Positions 17,790-27,422 of a stretch of DNA of 64,000 nucleotides are shown here, piece by piece. Position numbers and translations under genes: made by a program. Below the pieces are notes generated by a model. It saw nothing but the letters and a program-made list of their open reading frames with translations, was not told the origin of the DNA and searched no databases. This stretch comes from Flavobacterium ajazii (GTDB lineage Bacteria > Bacteroidota > Bacteroidia > Flavobacteriales > Flavobacteriaceae). The DNA lies in assembly GCF_010614725.1 (NCBI RefSeq), contig NZ_JAAEHL010000001.1, forward strand, positions 434,001 to 498,000. The letters run 5' to 3'. The number at the start of each line of letters is the position of its first letter. Positions within the stretch are counted from its first letter, which is position 1.

Positions 17790-19484
17790 TTATTCTATGT
17801 CATCGGTTTTCATATCTATAAACATTTTTTTTCTTTTATATTTGAGTCCATTTGGGTTATAAAATGAAGACACCCATTTAGAAGATTCGGTTTTTAAATG
17901 TATGGGATTCTCGGTACCAGGTTTTTCAGACATTTTTAGAGCTGTATATCTTGCATAGTAATGATTGAATATTCGAATGAATTCTGTAAAGTACAAATCA
18001 GAAACTTCTTTATTTCCTCTAATAACAAGTGTATTTTCATCATTATTAGCAATAGAATTATCACTAAAATTCGCAGAACCGGTAATAACTATAGGGTCTT
18101 CACTAAGTGGATCAATAAGAAGGATTTTGTTATGGATAAAATTAGTTCCTATATTTCCTGGCTTTGAGTTTAATAGAAATCCCGCATGAGTTTCTTCCAG
18201 CCAGTCATAGAGTCCGTCTTTGAGGTATGTTCCGTAAACAATCACATTATCAAAATCGTTTGTTACCAGACTTGTATTTTTATCTTTTTTATCAATTATG
18301 ATATACTTTAGATTATCTGTGGTATCGATAATTACTTCTTTCATTTTCTTGCTGAAAGAGAAGGGAAACATACCACATATCAGTTGTTTGGATGCATCCA
18401 TATAATCGGCGTAAGTCTGTAGAATATTTTTCTTTTCACGTGGACTAAAGAAAACAGTCACACTATTTTTAGGAATTTCGTCATAATCAAGATCTGGCTG
18501 AATACGGACTGTTTTTTTGTCAAGGATATCATTCAAAGGATCCTCTACCAATTCTTCCCAATATTTAAAATATTTTTCTGCAATTTTTGTGTTTCGTATT
18601 ATATGTCCAACGTTGCACTGCCCAAAAATTCCTTTAGGAGTAATATTTGTTGACCCGGTCCAAACTTCAATTGGCTGATCATCTTTTAATAAAATAATAA
18701 ATTTATTATGCGCAATATATTTTTTTTCAGTTTCTGCTTTACGTGGAATCATAATTTTTCTTAGCAAACCGGCTTCATTTATGGCAGTGTTATTAGCTTC
18801 TTCTTCTCCTCTGGAGTCATAAATTATTTTGACATCAACTCCCCGCTCCTCACATGCTGCTTTAAAACTTTCCAATACTGGCAGATACTCAAATTCATAA
18901 AAAGCTGCCCGAAGCTTATATGAACTATCCTCTGCCTTATCAATAAAACCGAGTAAAGCCTCCTCCAGACCTCTAGAAAGCCATTTTAATGCTTCTGCAG
19001 TCTCTGTTTCGGTCATATCATTCGAACCGGGTCTTTTATTTTTGAACCTTCTGGCATAAGCAAGGCTTCCTGCAACCCCTCTGTTAAAATAAACTGAATG
19101 TTCTCCTGTATCTTCCGTAGGTGTTGTGAATCTTATAAAGCATGGTTCTTTATAAATAAGATATTTAGGTTTTCCGTAGACAGGGGTAACGATATAAGAA
19201 TAATCATGATTACATTTTACACTGAAATCTTCCCACAAAAATGACTGTACCGGATGTTCATAAGTACTGTAAAGCTGACCTTCATGGGTATTGTCGGCAG
19301 TTTCTTCAAAATATTTAAATCCCTTGAGATAATATTTTTCATTCTCTGTATGATCTTCTCTTTCGATCGCAAATCCAAGAAGTCCTTCAGTCAGGCTTTT
19401 TTCCATTTCAAAGGAAAGCAGAACAGCTGAAGTGCCAATTACTGCCGTTATTTCCAGTCCGTTTTGTTTTGCTCTTTTGCGCAT
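17790..19484 (-). CDS. Phospholipase D-like domain protein
   Basis: The 564-residue protein has two PLD-type motifs. The second (about residue 449, HNKILLIDPLSEDPIVITGS) has the full HxKx4D spacing followed by GSANFSDNS. The first (about residue 258, HNKFIILLKDDQPIEVWTGS) has His and Lys, but Leu sits where the Asp should be and DD follows two residues later. No signal peptide is present (MRKRAKQNGLEITAVIG), so it should be cytoplasmic. The N-terminal ~200 residues match no family I know. PLD-fold proteins include phosphodiesterases, nucleases and phospholipid synthases; the substrate here is unknown. It stands alone. Confidence 0.8.
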   Translation of the reverse strand: MRKRAKQNGLEITAVIGTSAVLLSFEMEKSLTEGLLGFAIEREDHTENEKYYLKGFKYFEETADNTHEGQLYSTYEHPVQSFLWEDFSVKCNHDYSYIVTPVYGKPKYLIYKEPCFIRFTTPTEDTGEHSVYFNRGVAGSLAYARRFKNKRPGSNDMTETETAEALKWLSRGLEEALLGFIDKAEDSSYKLRAAFYEFEYLPVLESFKAACEERGVDVKIIYDSRGEEEANNTAINEAGLLRKIMIPRKAETEKKYIAHNKFIILLKDDQPIEVWTGSTNITPKGIFGQCNVGHIIRNTKIAEKYFKYWEELVEDPLNDILDKKTVRIQPDLDYDEIPKNSVTVFFSPREKKNILQTYADYMDASKQLICGMFPFSFSKKMKEVIIDTTDNLKYIIIDKKDKNTSLVTNDFDNVIVYGTYLKDGLYDWLEETHAGFLLNSKPGNIGTNFIHNKILLIDPLSEDPIVITGSANFSDNSIANNDENTLVIRGNKEVSDLYFTEFIRIFNHYYARYTALKMSEKPGTENPIHLKTESSKWVSSFYNPNGLKYKRKKMFIDMKTDDIE

Positions 19485-20176
19485 TTTTTTATTTTTTATT
19501 AATTAAATCAATACTTTAACTTAAACTTAAAATATATAATGGGAAGAATGTGGTATGTGAGTAAAAAAGGTCTAAGGCGTACAGTAAAAAAACGCTGCAG
19601 TAATACAGAAACTCTAAATTACGCAACTATAAAATACTGACAATGAGTAGTTTTACGTGTTTTTCTTTTAGTAACACAAATTTAATATGATACAATCTAA
19701 AGTTCTGATTTTGTGACTAAACTTTGATGTAATAGATGAACAGTATTTTTTATAAGTATTAATTTAAGTGGAATAAAAATAAATCTGTTTTTTTAATCTT
19801 AATTAGTTTTTTTATTTTGAAAATTTAAATAATAAATATTAAGCCTTTTAAAGAAAGATAATTCAAAAAGTGATTAATGTATCGAAAAATAATAAAACAG
19901 GTCCTAAATCGCAATTATTAAAGTTTTATTTAATAGTTTTTAATTATTTAATTTGTATTTTTAATAATAAAATATTATTATTTTGTGTTTTTTAAATTTA
20001 TCTCTTTATTTCTTATTATAGATAATATATAAAAGGGGCACTCCCTCAGAAGTGTCCCTAATATAGTTGTCTTATCCTTGGGGCTGGTTAAAACAACAAA
20101 TGTATTGTATGAAAATTGATTAATAGAAATAAGTTTTATGAATTTCGATCAACTGTCATATAATTTTCTAAATCAT
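19485..20176. other. Gene-free AT-rich interval
   Basis: This 690-bp interval is very AT-rich, especially 19740-20030. The only structured element is a terminator-like hairpin at 20035-20058. No plausible reading frame, tRNA or repeat was seen. Confidence 0.55.
20035..20058 (-). terminator. Terminator for the leftward Rossmann-protein gene
   Basis: An 8-pair stem (20035-20042 with 20051-20058, one G-T pair) has, read leftward, TTTT directly after it. It lies about 120 bp past the stop codon of the 20177-20731 gene. Confidence 0.6.
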
Positions 20177-20731
20177 TTAATTTGCCGAATAAGTCAATAT
20201 AGGTGGCAGATAGAGTTCTTCAAAATCAACCCCTGTAAGTTCAAGAGTTTTAAAAAAAGTTTTTACTTTATTTTTAGCCTGACTGTTTGTTCCTGTAAAA
20301 AAAATTTCATTTTCATTTTGCTTTAAGAACGAAAGCATGTCCTGATTTGCTATGTTAAGAATTTTTATCACATGGGCTTCAGGTAAAAGTGAGGCTATTA
20401 TTTCACTTGATGATTTTACTTTTGAATTTGGTTCCAAACATTCTAAACTAAAAATAGGATTACTGGCATGTATTAATATTTTTTCAGTCATATCGGGTAG
20501 ATCAGTCAAAAACAGCTGAAGATCTTCCCGTGGGATAAATAATATGAGTATTCCTGCTTTTGCAGCTTCATTTTTTGCAACCAGTTTTATCTTAGGCCCC
20601 ATTTTTTGTATAAGATCTTTTAAATGAGAATTCTCCCGGGAATGACTAATTAGCACCTGATGTCCCGACTTAGCAGCTCTGTAAGCAAAATCTATAGTAA
20701 GACTGCATATACCTATAATTCCTATTCTCAT
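20177..20731 (-). CDS. NAD(P)-binding protein, F420-reductase-like Rossmann fold
   Basis: This 184-residue protein resembles the NADPH-dependent F420 reductase/NADP-oxidoreductase family. It has an N-terminal beta-alpha-beta (MRIGIIGICSLTIDFAYRAAKSGHQVLISHSR), a region LIQKMGPKIKLVAKNEAAKAGILILFIPRED and IIASLLPEAHVIKILN. The dinucleotide motif is unusual: GIIGICSLT replaces the typical GxxGxG/A. It lacks much of the usual C-terminal part. It probably binds a nucleotide, but catalytic competence is uncertain. It is divergent from the propeller kinase gene. Confidence 0.7.
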   Translation of the reverse strand: MRIGIIGICSLTIDFAYRAAKSGHQVLISHSRENSHLKDLIQKMGPKIKLVAKNEAAKAGILILFIPREDLQLFLTDLPDMTEKILIHASNPIFSLECLEPNSKVKSSSEIIASLLPEAHVIKILNIANQDMLSFLKQNENEIFFTGTNSQAKNKVKTFFKTLELTGVDFEELYLPPILTYSAN

Positions 20732-20896
20732 ATTATTAATCTACTTTTGATGTATTAAAATTCAATCGTTTTCGTAAATTGATTTAAAAACAAATATAGC
20801 AGTATAGAATATCTAGAAGCATATAAAGCTTTACCAAATAAACCTACATATGTGTAGATTTAAAACTACAAATTGCAAATTATAATTTATGTTTGT

Positions 20897-20904
20897 TAAG
20901 TTTG
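20897..20904 (+). promoter_or_regulatory. Candidate -7 element TAAGTTTG
   Basis: TAAGTTTG matches TAnnTTTG and lies 19 bp before the kinase ATG. A TTG at 20873-20875 is at roughly the right distance for a -33 box (21 bp gap). Confidence 0.45.
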
Positions 20905-20923
20905 CGCGTTTAAAATTAGTCAA

Positions 20924-23900
20924 ATGTCAAAAACAAGAGTTTTCTTTTCTTTTCATTATTACTGTTGTTTTTTGATATTGATGACAACAGTAAAAGGAAT
21001 TTGCCAGCAAAATTATATTGCGAGATGGTTTACAGCTGATAATAATGAATTACCTCAGAGCAGTGTAAAAGCAATCGTTCAGGATAAATACAATTTTATA
21101 TGGATGACTACCGAAAATGGGCTGGTTCGTTACGATGGCAATAATTTCCTTCCTTTTAATGCATCTACAACAAATTTAAAACATAGTCGTTTCACTGATA
21201 TTTTTGGAAACATCCAAAAAGATAGTTTGTCAAGCTTTAACGAAAGTAAAAAAGAACTTGTACTCATTAAAAAAGGAAAGGTGCAGGTTTTAAAAAAAGA
21301 TCAACCGGTCTATAAGATTATCCGTAACAAAAAACGTTTTTTCTTTCATGATGGTCTGCCTTCCAATTACACTATCAATTCATTTGAGCCTTATTACGTT
21401 AGATTGGCAAATGGAAATCTATTTTTTATTGACACTCAAAAAATAGAATTATGCGATGTGAAATTGCGAAGCATTTATAAACATGCTTTTAAGCACAATA
21501 GTGTTTTTAATTTTTTTTCACTAAATAATACTCTTTTTTATCTCTATGATAATGGGAATTACGATTATTTTACTAAAGGGAGAAAATCTTCAGGAAAATT
21601 AAAACTGCCTGTAAACAAAGGGAAATATAAGTTATATTGGAATATCACTACAGGTCAGGTTTTCTTACTAGTACAAAACAAACTTTACTTTTTATCCGGA
21701 GCTAACAATCAGTTGACTGCAGAACCAATTGTCGAATTCAGAGAATTTGAGAAAAGTAATATTATTTCTATTTATTATGATCGTAAAAACCTAAAGTTAT
21801 ATTTAGGAAGCAGTACAAACGGGCTGTGTATAATTTCTTTTCCTGAATTCAAAACTGTTAAAAAAGATCCTGAGAAAAATGAGGTTTATTATGGTGCCAC
21901 CGCATTTAATGACAGTACAATTGTTACAACAGAAGGACTAATTTTAAACAACAGAAAAGTTATTGATAGTATTTCTTTTGTAAAAAGTGATTTTTTAGAG
22001 GAAAAACTAAGTATTGTTAAGGATGATGACAATAATATATGGCTAGGCAGAAGACGTAAAGTATATTGCTATTTAAAAAAATTCGGTTACAAAAAATATA
22101 AAACCTATCATTTTAGTCAAAATCCAAAAACGTTATTCAAAGATCATAGCAACACGATATGGATAAGTATGGGAGAAGATGAATTTCATAAAGCTAAATT
22201 ATATTCTATAAAAAACAGCATAATTTCTCTTGCTGCAATTTCTAACAATAATATCAATTTTATAGCAGAATATGATCAGAATACACTTTATTTAGGAACA
22301 GAAAAAGGTTTATTAAGGTTTAGCAAAAATACAGGGAAAATATATTTTGTAAAAAAATCCGAAAAAATAAATATCAGGGGTATTTTTGTTGACAGTGAAA
22401 AAAAGGTATGGCTGACAACTTACGAAAAAGGATTTTTTCTCTACGATAATAACCATTTAAATAGTTTCCCTGCTGATGAAGATCATTACCTCAATTCTTC
22501 ACATTGCATTATAGAAGATAAAAAAGGATTCTTCTGGATTCCTACCAATAAAGGTCTTTTCCAGGTATCCCGAAAAGTATTACTTAATTATAGCAAAAAT
22601 AAAAAAGGCAATATCTATTATCATCAATACAATAAACAGGATGGCTTTTTAACCAATGAATTCAATGGCGGATGCCAGCCAAGCGGTAATTTGCTTAAAA
22701 ATAATTATATTGTTTTTCCATCAATGAATGGTTTTGTTTTTTTTAATCCCTATAATGTCTCAACAATACTGCCTGGCAAAGAACTTTTTATTGACAAGGT
22801 TATCTTAGACCAAAAAGTACTCGTTCCAAAAGATACGATTGTGCTCGAAAACAATTTTCAAAGGGTAAGCTTTTTACTTGCTTATCCTTATTATGGAAAT
22901 CCTGAAAACATGACGATTGAAGCAAAAATGGACAAAATTGGGCTTGATCGCTGGGAACGGATTAAAGATGAAAAATCGATATCTTTTACTACTCTTCCCC
23001 CGGGAGAATATAATCTGACTATTCGAAGTCTGTGTGGGTTTGATACCAATTATATATACAAAAAAGTAGTACTGATTGTTCCGGCAAAATTTTATCAGAC
23101 CATTTGGTTTGCTATTTTTTGTGTTATTCTGTTTATTTTATTTATAATATTTATCTGGTATGTAAGATTGCATTATATCAAATTAAAAAGAAAGAAACTG
23201 GAGTATATTATTGCTAAAAAAACTAAAAAATTAGCAACTGCAATTCACAAGCTGGAAATAGCTGAAAACGATTTAAAACAGGAAATTAAACAGCATGAAA
23301 CGTTGGTGAAAAGTATGAGTCATGATATAAAAAGCCCTTTAAAATTCCTTTCTGCTTCTATAAACCATTTGTTTATAAATGAAACGATCCAGGATAATAT
23401 CAAACTAAAACAAAAGGTAGAAACAATACAGGCTTCAACGCAGCAGCTCTATGAATTTGTTGAAAACCTGATAAAATATTCTTCTATTTTTATGGAAGGA
23501 AAAAAACTTGAGGATAAAAGTTATTTTTTATATGATCTGATTGAACAAAAGATTCAGATTTTTGAAAAAATTGCAGAGGCAGAAAACATTCAGATCCTTA
23601 ATAATATAAATCCAAATCTGGATATCAGAACAAATAAAAAAGCACTGTCAATTATCATTCATAACCTGATAGACAATGCTATAAAAAATACAAAAAACGG
23701 AACAATAGAACTGCTTTGTTCAACTCAAAAAAACATTCTTACGCTAAAGATTATCGATAATGGAAAAGGGATGAGCCAGGAACTTATTGATTATTATCTT
23801 GATTTTTATAAAAAGCCTATTGTAAAAAACTATCACTTAGGCTTACACATGATTATAGAACTTCTTATTATTATTAAAGGAAATATCAATATTGCAAGCG

Positions 23901-23947
23901 CAATTAATGAAGGGACAACTATTGAAATAATGGTAGAATATAATTAG
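20924..23947 (+). CDS. Two-component propeller sensor histidine kinase (no receiver or HTH)
   Basis: The 1007-residue protein has a signal sequence and an extracytoplasmic region of Reg_prop propeller repeats (for example VQDKYNFIWMTTENGLVRYDG, DSEKKVWLTTYEKGFFLYD, EDKKGFFWIPTNKGLFQVS). A Y_Y_Y domain (about 610-700) and one TM helix (about 724-744, IWFAIFCVILFILFIIFIWYV) follow. The kinase has HisKA (His in MSHDIKSPLKFLSASINHLF) and HATPase_c (HNLIDNAIKNT; DNGKGM). It resembles an HTCS cut off after the kinase, so it needs a separate regulator. The convergent NarL-type gene, overlapping by 3 bp at the 3' ends, is the nearest candidate. Confidence 0.9.
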   Translation: MSKTRVFFSFHYYCCFLILMTTVKGICQQNYIARWFTADNNELPQSSVKAIVQDKYNFIWMTTENGLVRYDGNNFLPFNASTTNLKHSRFTDIFGNIQKDSLSSFNESKKELVLIKKGKVQVLKKDQPVYKIIRNKKRFFFHDGLPSNYTINSFEPYYVRLANGNLFFIDTQKIELCDVKLRSIYKHAFKHNSVFNFFSLNNTLFYLYDNGNYDYFTKGRKSSGKLKLPVNKGKYKLYWNITTGQVFLLVQNKLYFLSGANNQLTAEPIVEFREFEKSNIISIYYDRKNLKLYLGSSTNGLCIISFPEFKTVKKDPEKNEVYYGATAFNDSTIVTTEGLILNNRKVIDSISFVKSDFLEEKLSIVKDDDNNIWLGRRRKVYCYLKKFGYKKYKTYHFSQNPKTLFKDHSNTIWISMGEDEFHKAKLYSIKNSIISLAAISNNNINFIAEYDQNTLYLGTEKGLLRFSKNTGKIYFVKKSEKINIRGIFVDSEKKVWLTTYEKGFFLYDNNHLNSFPADEDHYLNSSHCIIEDKKGFFWIPTNKGLFQVSRKVLLNYSKNKKGNIYYHQYNKQDGFLTNEFNGGCQPSGNLLKNNYIVFPSMNGFVFFNPYNVSTILPGKELFIDKVILDQKVLVPKDTIVLENNFQRVSFLLAYPYYGNPENMTIEAKMDKIGLDRWERIKDEKSISFTTLPPGEYNLTIRSLCGFDTNYIYKKVVLIVPAKFYQTIWFAIFCVILFILFIIFIWYVRLHYIKLKRKKLEYIIAKKTKKLATAIHKLEIAENDLKQEIKQHETLVKSMSHDIKSPLKFLSASINHLFINETIQDNIKLKQKVETIQASTQQLYEFVENLIKYSSIFMEGKKLEDKSYFLYDLIEQKIQIFEKIAEAENIQILNNINPNLDIRTNKKALSIIIHNLIDNAIKNTKNGTIELLCSTQKNILTLKIIDNGKGMSQELIDYYLDFYKKPIVKNYHLGLHMIIELLIIIKGNINIASAINEGTTIEIMVEYN

Positions 23948-24573
23948 TTTTCAGAAGTTTTACAGAGATTAATAAGCTCGACTATATTGCTAATTTTAAG
24001 TTTTTCAAACACCCTGGCTTTATAAGTACTTACAGTAGACATGTGAAGGTTTAGTTGATTTGAAATTTCAAGATTGCCGTTGCCGTTGATGAGTAATTCA
24101 ACAATTTGAAGTTCTCTTTTTGATAAAACACCCAATGGATTTACAGCTTTTCTGCCTGTTTGAATTTCAAGCAGTTTGTTAACGAGTTCAGGAGAAGCAT
24201 AAGTTCCGGATTCAAGAATTGAACTTATAGCAAACATCATTTTTTCTTCACTGCATAGTTTGTTCAGATAACCATTGGCACCAGAAGAAATGTATTTTAA
24301 AGCATATTGCTCTTCTTCATGGGCTGAAAAAACAAGTATTTTAATTTCAGGCTGAATCTCCCTTATACTGGTAATCATTTCTGTACTTCTTCCCCCCGGA
24401 ATATTAATATCCAGAATGACCAGGTCAAAAGAAATGTTTTTTAAAAGTACAATGGCTTCAAAGAAATTTTCTGCATTTGAAATTGAGACATCTTCAAATT
24501 GTTTTTCTAAAACCATTGCGACTCCGTTTCGCACAACTAAATGATCATCAACTATTAAAATTTTCTTAGTCAT
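23944..24573 (-). CDS. NarL/FixJ-family response regulator (LuxR HTH)
   Basis: This 209-residue protein has a receiver domain (ILIVDDHLVVRNGV; phosphoacceptor Asp in DLVILDINIPGG; Lys in GYLNKLCSEE). A LuxR-type HTH follows (about 145-205, LSKRELQIVELLINGNGNLEISNQLNLHMSTVSTYKARVFEKL; residues at the helix turn are normal). Its gene converges on the propeller kinase, with stop codons interleaved. It also lies 103 bp downstream of the glycosyltransferase on the same strand. It could therefore be the output of either the kinase or the upstream phosphorelay cluster. Confidence 0.93.
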   Translation of the reverse strand: MTKKILIVDDHLVVRNGVAMVLEKQFEDVSISNAENFFEAIVLLKNISFDLVILDINIPGGRSTEMITSIREIQPEIKILVFSAHEEEQYALKYISSGANGYLNKLCSEEKMMFAISSILESGTYASPELVNKLLEIQTGRKAVNPLGVLSKRELQIVELLINGNGNLEISNQLNLHMSTVSTYKARVFEKLKISNIVELINLCKTSEN

Positions 24574-24676
24574 AGTAAATTAATTACTACAAAATAACGG
24601 ACTAAAATTGAAACATTTTAAATTTTGATATCTTATTTTTTAATAAATTTTAGCTCAGAATAGTCAAATAAAAAAA

Positions 24677-26110
24677 TTATTCTTTTTTGGTAAATCCTTT
24701 TCTCGTCATTTCGCCCCATCCATGAGTTCCTTTAATTTTTTCTTTATATCCAATCAAAGCAGCATATACAGCTAATGGATGAAAGTAAACTGGTTCTATA
24801 AAAGCAGCTAATAACAACTTGAAAAAATCGGTTTGTTTAGGGTATTTATGAAAAGTACGTTCTTCACTCAAAAGAGCGATAACCGAAAAGAAAACAGCAA
24901 ATGTATAAACAAAAAGAACAAGTAAAATAAAGAAATGCCAGTTTAATAAACCGAAAATGATAAATAAAATTGTAATTATAAGTCCTGTAAATTCTATTCC
25001 CGGAGCAAGAAATTCAAATAAAGTCCAGTAAGGTACGCTAATCATACCCAGAAGTTTATATTTAGGGTTCAGGAACATTTTTTTGTGAAAGCTCAATGTT
25101 TCAATTGTCCCTCTCATCCAACGGCTTCTTTGTTTTTTGAATATCTTAAAATCTTCCGGAGCTTCTGTCCAGCAAAGAGGATCTGGAATATAACTTACCG
25201 TGTAAGGTAGTTTGTTTTCGAGCATATAACGACGCATGCGTACGACCAGCTCCATGTCCTCTCCTACTGTTTTTATATTGTAACCACCGGCCAATATTGC
25301 AATTTCTCTGTCAAAAGCACCAAAGGCTCCGCTTATAAGCAGCAGACCATCAAGTCGGCCCCACGCCATCCTTCCCAACAGAAAGGCTCTTAAGTATTCT
25401 AAAACCTGAATCCTCGGAATTATGGCGTCTGGAATATTTACTTCAACCAAACGTCCATTTTTTATGATACACTGATTGGCAATCCTGACAACACCTCCGG
25501 TAGCAATAACGCGTTTACCATGAGACTCTAAAAAAGGTTTGGCCAGTTTCAAAAGTGAATCTTTGTCAAGGATACAATCAACGTCTATGCAAACTACATA
25601 AGGATTTTGTGCAATATTAAGCCCAACATTCAATGCATCGGCTTTTCCTCCGTTTTCCTTGTCGACTACGATTAATTTTTTAAAAGCTGCATTTCTGGAA
25701 GTATAAATTCCTTTAACCTTTTTTGTTTCAATTTTAGAATGGATATCAAGCTCGGTTAAAACGAGATCGTAAGTTTTAATAAGGATTTCCATAGAGTTAT
25801 CCTTACTCCCGTCATTTACTACAATGACCTGATAATTGTTATAATTTAAAGAAAGCAGCGATTTTACATTTTCTTCAATAGTAAAACCTTCATTATAAGC
25901 AGGTGCAATTAAGGAAAGTTTAGGAGCAAATTCACTTGTAAGAAGCACTTCATAATCTACAAAACTGTTTTTTTTGAGATAGCTTCTCAGCTCTTTCATG
26001 GAGAGATAAGCTAAAATAAGATAAGAAGACATGATTAATATGGCGTAACCAAGTATAAGATATAAGTAGACATCTATAAACCATATCATTTCCTCATTTA
26101 AAAAAGCCAT
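24677..26110 (-). CDS. Membrane family 2 glycosyltransferase, processive polysaccharide synthase type
   Basis: The 477-residue protein has an N-terminal TM helix (about 12-36) and a GT-A domain with VVNDGSKDNS (Asp100), the DxD motif CIDVDCIL, GEDMELVVRMR and the processive-synthase signature QRSRWMRG. Two or three C-terminal TM helices follow. This is the layout of chitin/hyaluronan/poly-GlcNAc synthases, which polymerise a UDP-sugar while exporting the chain. The sugar cannot be deduced. It is preceded by the HEAT-like gene (17 bp gap) and, further upstream, by receiver and hybrid kinase genes on the same strand. Polymer synthesis is therefore probably under phosphorelay control. No c-di-GMP PilZ domain is seen. 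Confidence 0.9.
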   Translation of the reverse strand: MAFLNEEMIWFIDVYLYLILGYAILIMSSYLILAYLSMKELRSYLKKNSFVDYEVLLTSEFAPKLSLIAPAYNEGFTIEENVKSLLSLNYNNYQVIVVNDGSKDNSMEILIKTYDLVLTELDIHSKIETKKVKGIYTSRNAAFKKLIVVDKENGGKADALNVGLNIAQNPYVVCIDVDCILDKDSLLKLAKPFLESHGKRVIATGGVVRIANQCIIKNGRLVEVNIPDAIIPRIQVLEYLRAFLLGRMAWGRLDGLLLISGAFGAFDREIAILAGGYNIKTVGEDMELVVRMRRYMLENKLPYTVSYIPDPLCWTEAPEDFKIFKKQRSRWMRGTIETLSFHKKMFLNPKYKLLGMISVPYWTLFEFLAPGIEFTGLIITILFIIFGLLNWHFFILLVLFVYTFAVFFSVIALLSEERTFHKYPKQTDFFKLLLAAFIEPVYFHPLAVYAALIGYKEKIKGTHGWGEMTRKGFTKKE

Positions 26111-26127
26111 TTGTCTGTAAAGTAAAG

Positions 26128-26949
26128 TTAAACTGTTAATTCCTGTAATACGTTTTGTGCCTCATATTGTATCAATGCATTGGGAGTTCGCTCTGCCAAT
26201 TGTGCTACATAAGGGACTTTTTGTGTTAGTTTAAGTTCTTTTATGAGTTTAAGACCAAGTGTAACAACGGTTGTGTTATGTGATTCAAGTAAGTGTTCAA
26301 CCCCTTTTGTGTCACCAATATCATGTTTTTTAAATGCTGCAATAATATTTAGCTGTGTCCAGTCGTCAATCGGGTAAGGATGTGCTTTAAGATGTGTTAT
26401 ACCTTCTGTTCCTGCCAGTTTGATGCAGGCATTTATTGCTGTAATTTTCAAAGTTTTGTTTCGTGCTTTAGAAAATGTCAGGATTTTTTCAAATGAATCT
26501 GTAATATTCATTTCAGCAAGCTCAGTAATTCCTTTGCATTTCACCTCCCATTTCATGCTTTTGAGCATTTTGAAAGAATCATTAATCAATCCTGATTCTT
26601 TATAAAAATGTTCAAGTTTTTTTGCATAAACACCATCATAATTTTTATGAAGATTTATGACTGATTCTATTAAGACTTTTCGAAATAAAAGAGATCCAAA
26701 TAGCATCATATATTCTTGTCTTTTCTTTATTTCAGCGAAAGGAGTATCCTCAAAAACTACCAAAAATATTAATTCTGCAATCTGTTGGTCGTGTTCTTTC
26801 CTAAGCTTCTCCCGTTTTATATTTTTATTTCTGCTGCCAATAATAAAAAGATATAAAACGATTGATACGCCCACAAAAAAACAAATTGAAAAAATAAGGA
26901 AGGGCTCTACCCAATGCTTATCTCTATAAAGCTCCCATATCTTTGTCAT
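26128..26949 (-). CDS. Membrane-anchored HEAT-like repeat protein
   Basis: The 273-residue protein has one N-terminal TM helix (about 15-38) and a basic/charged segment (NKNIKREKLRKEHDQQ). Helical repeats of HEAT type follow (MKWEVKCKGITELAEMNITDSFEKI; NKTLKITAINACIKLAG; DWTQLNIIAAFKKHD; TTVVTLGLKLIKEL; PNALIQYEAQNVLQEL). No catalytic motif was seen. HEAT scaffolds mediate protein contacts; its place directly before the glycosyltransferase (17 bp) and just after a lone receiver gene suggests a link between signal and synthase. That role is inference. Confidence 0.75.
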   Translation of the reverse strand: MTKIWELYRDKHWVEPFLIFSICFFVGVSIVLYLFIIGSRNKNIKREKLRKEHDQQIAELIFLVVFEDTPFAEIKKRQEYMMLFGSLLFRKVLIESVINLHKNYDGVYAKKLEHFYKESGLINDSFKMLKSMKWEVKCKGITELAEMNITDSFEKILTFSKARNKTLKITAINACIKLAGTEGITHLKAHPYPIDDWTQLNIIAAFKKHDIGDTKGVEHLLESHNTTVVTLGLKLIKELKLTQKVPYVAQLAERTPNALIQYEAQNVLQELTV

Positions 26950-26985
26950 AAATTTAGAATCTTTTAAAGGAACATGAAATCTTCA

Positions 26986-27351
26986 TTAAACACGTGTATT
27001 TAGTAGTTTGTTAATCCTTACTAAAAGTACAGCAGGGCTTACAGGCTTTGACATAAATTCGTTAGCGCCTAAATCAAAAGAATCAAGTTCTGTCTGTTCT
27101 ACACTTGATGAAGTAAATATAATAATAGGAATTTCAGAATTAAGAGTCTGCCTGATATATTGTGTGATTTCCATGCCACTTACACCTGGCATGTTAATAT
27201 CTGTTAAAACCAGGTCATAGTTATCGCTTTCAATAGCCTCCAGTGCATCTTTGCCATCTGAAAACTGATCTACTTTAAATCCTTTGGATTCTAAAAAAAA
27301 AGACAATGATTTGCGTAAGATATCATTATCTTCTGCTAAAATTATTCTCAT
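26986..27351 (-). CDS. Single-domain response regulator (CheY-like)
   Basis: This 121-residue receiver has all key residues: the acidic pair in ILAEDND, the phosphoacceptor Asp in DLVLTDINMPGVSG, Thr/Ser in IIIFTSSS and Lys in EFMSKPVSP. It has no output domain, so it acts through protein contact or as a phosphorelay intermediate. It lies between a hybrid kinase with Hpt (71 bp) and the HEAT-like protein (36 bp), in the same orientation. Confidence 0.94.
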   Translation of the reverse strand: MRIILAEDNDILRKSLSFFLESKGFKVDQFSDGKDALEAIESDNYDLVLTDINMPGVSGMEITQYIRQTLNSEIPIIIFTSSSVEQTELDSFDLGANEFMSKPVSPAVLLVRINKLLNTRV

Positions 27352-27422
27352 CGGTATTGTATTTTTTGAAGCTAACTAAATTTATGACATATAATGATGC
27401 AAAACTATAGTATAAACTCCTT

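Noticed and set aside
19740..20030. Very AT-rich tract as a replication or attachment site
   Set aside because: No iterons, DnaA-box clusters, integrase or tRNA target seen; composition alone is not evidence.
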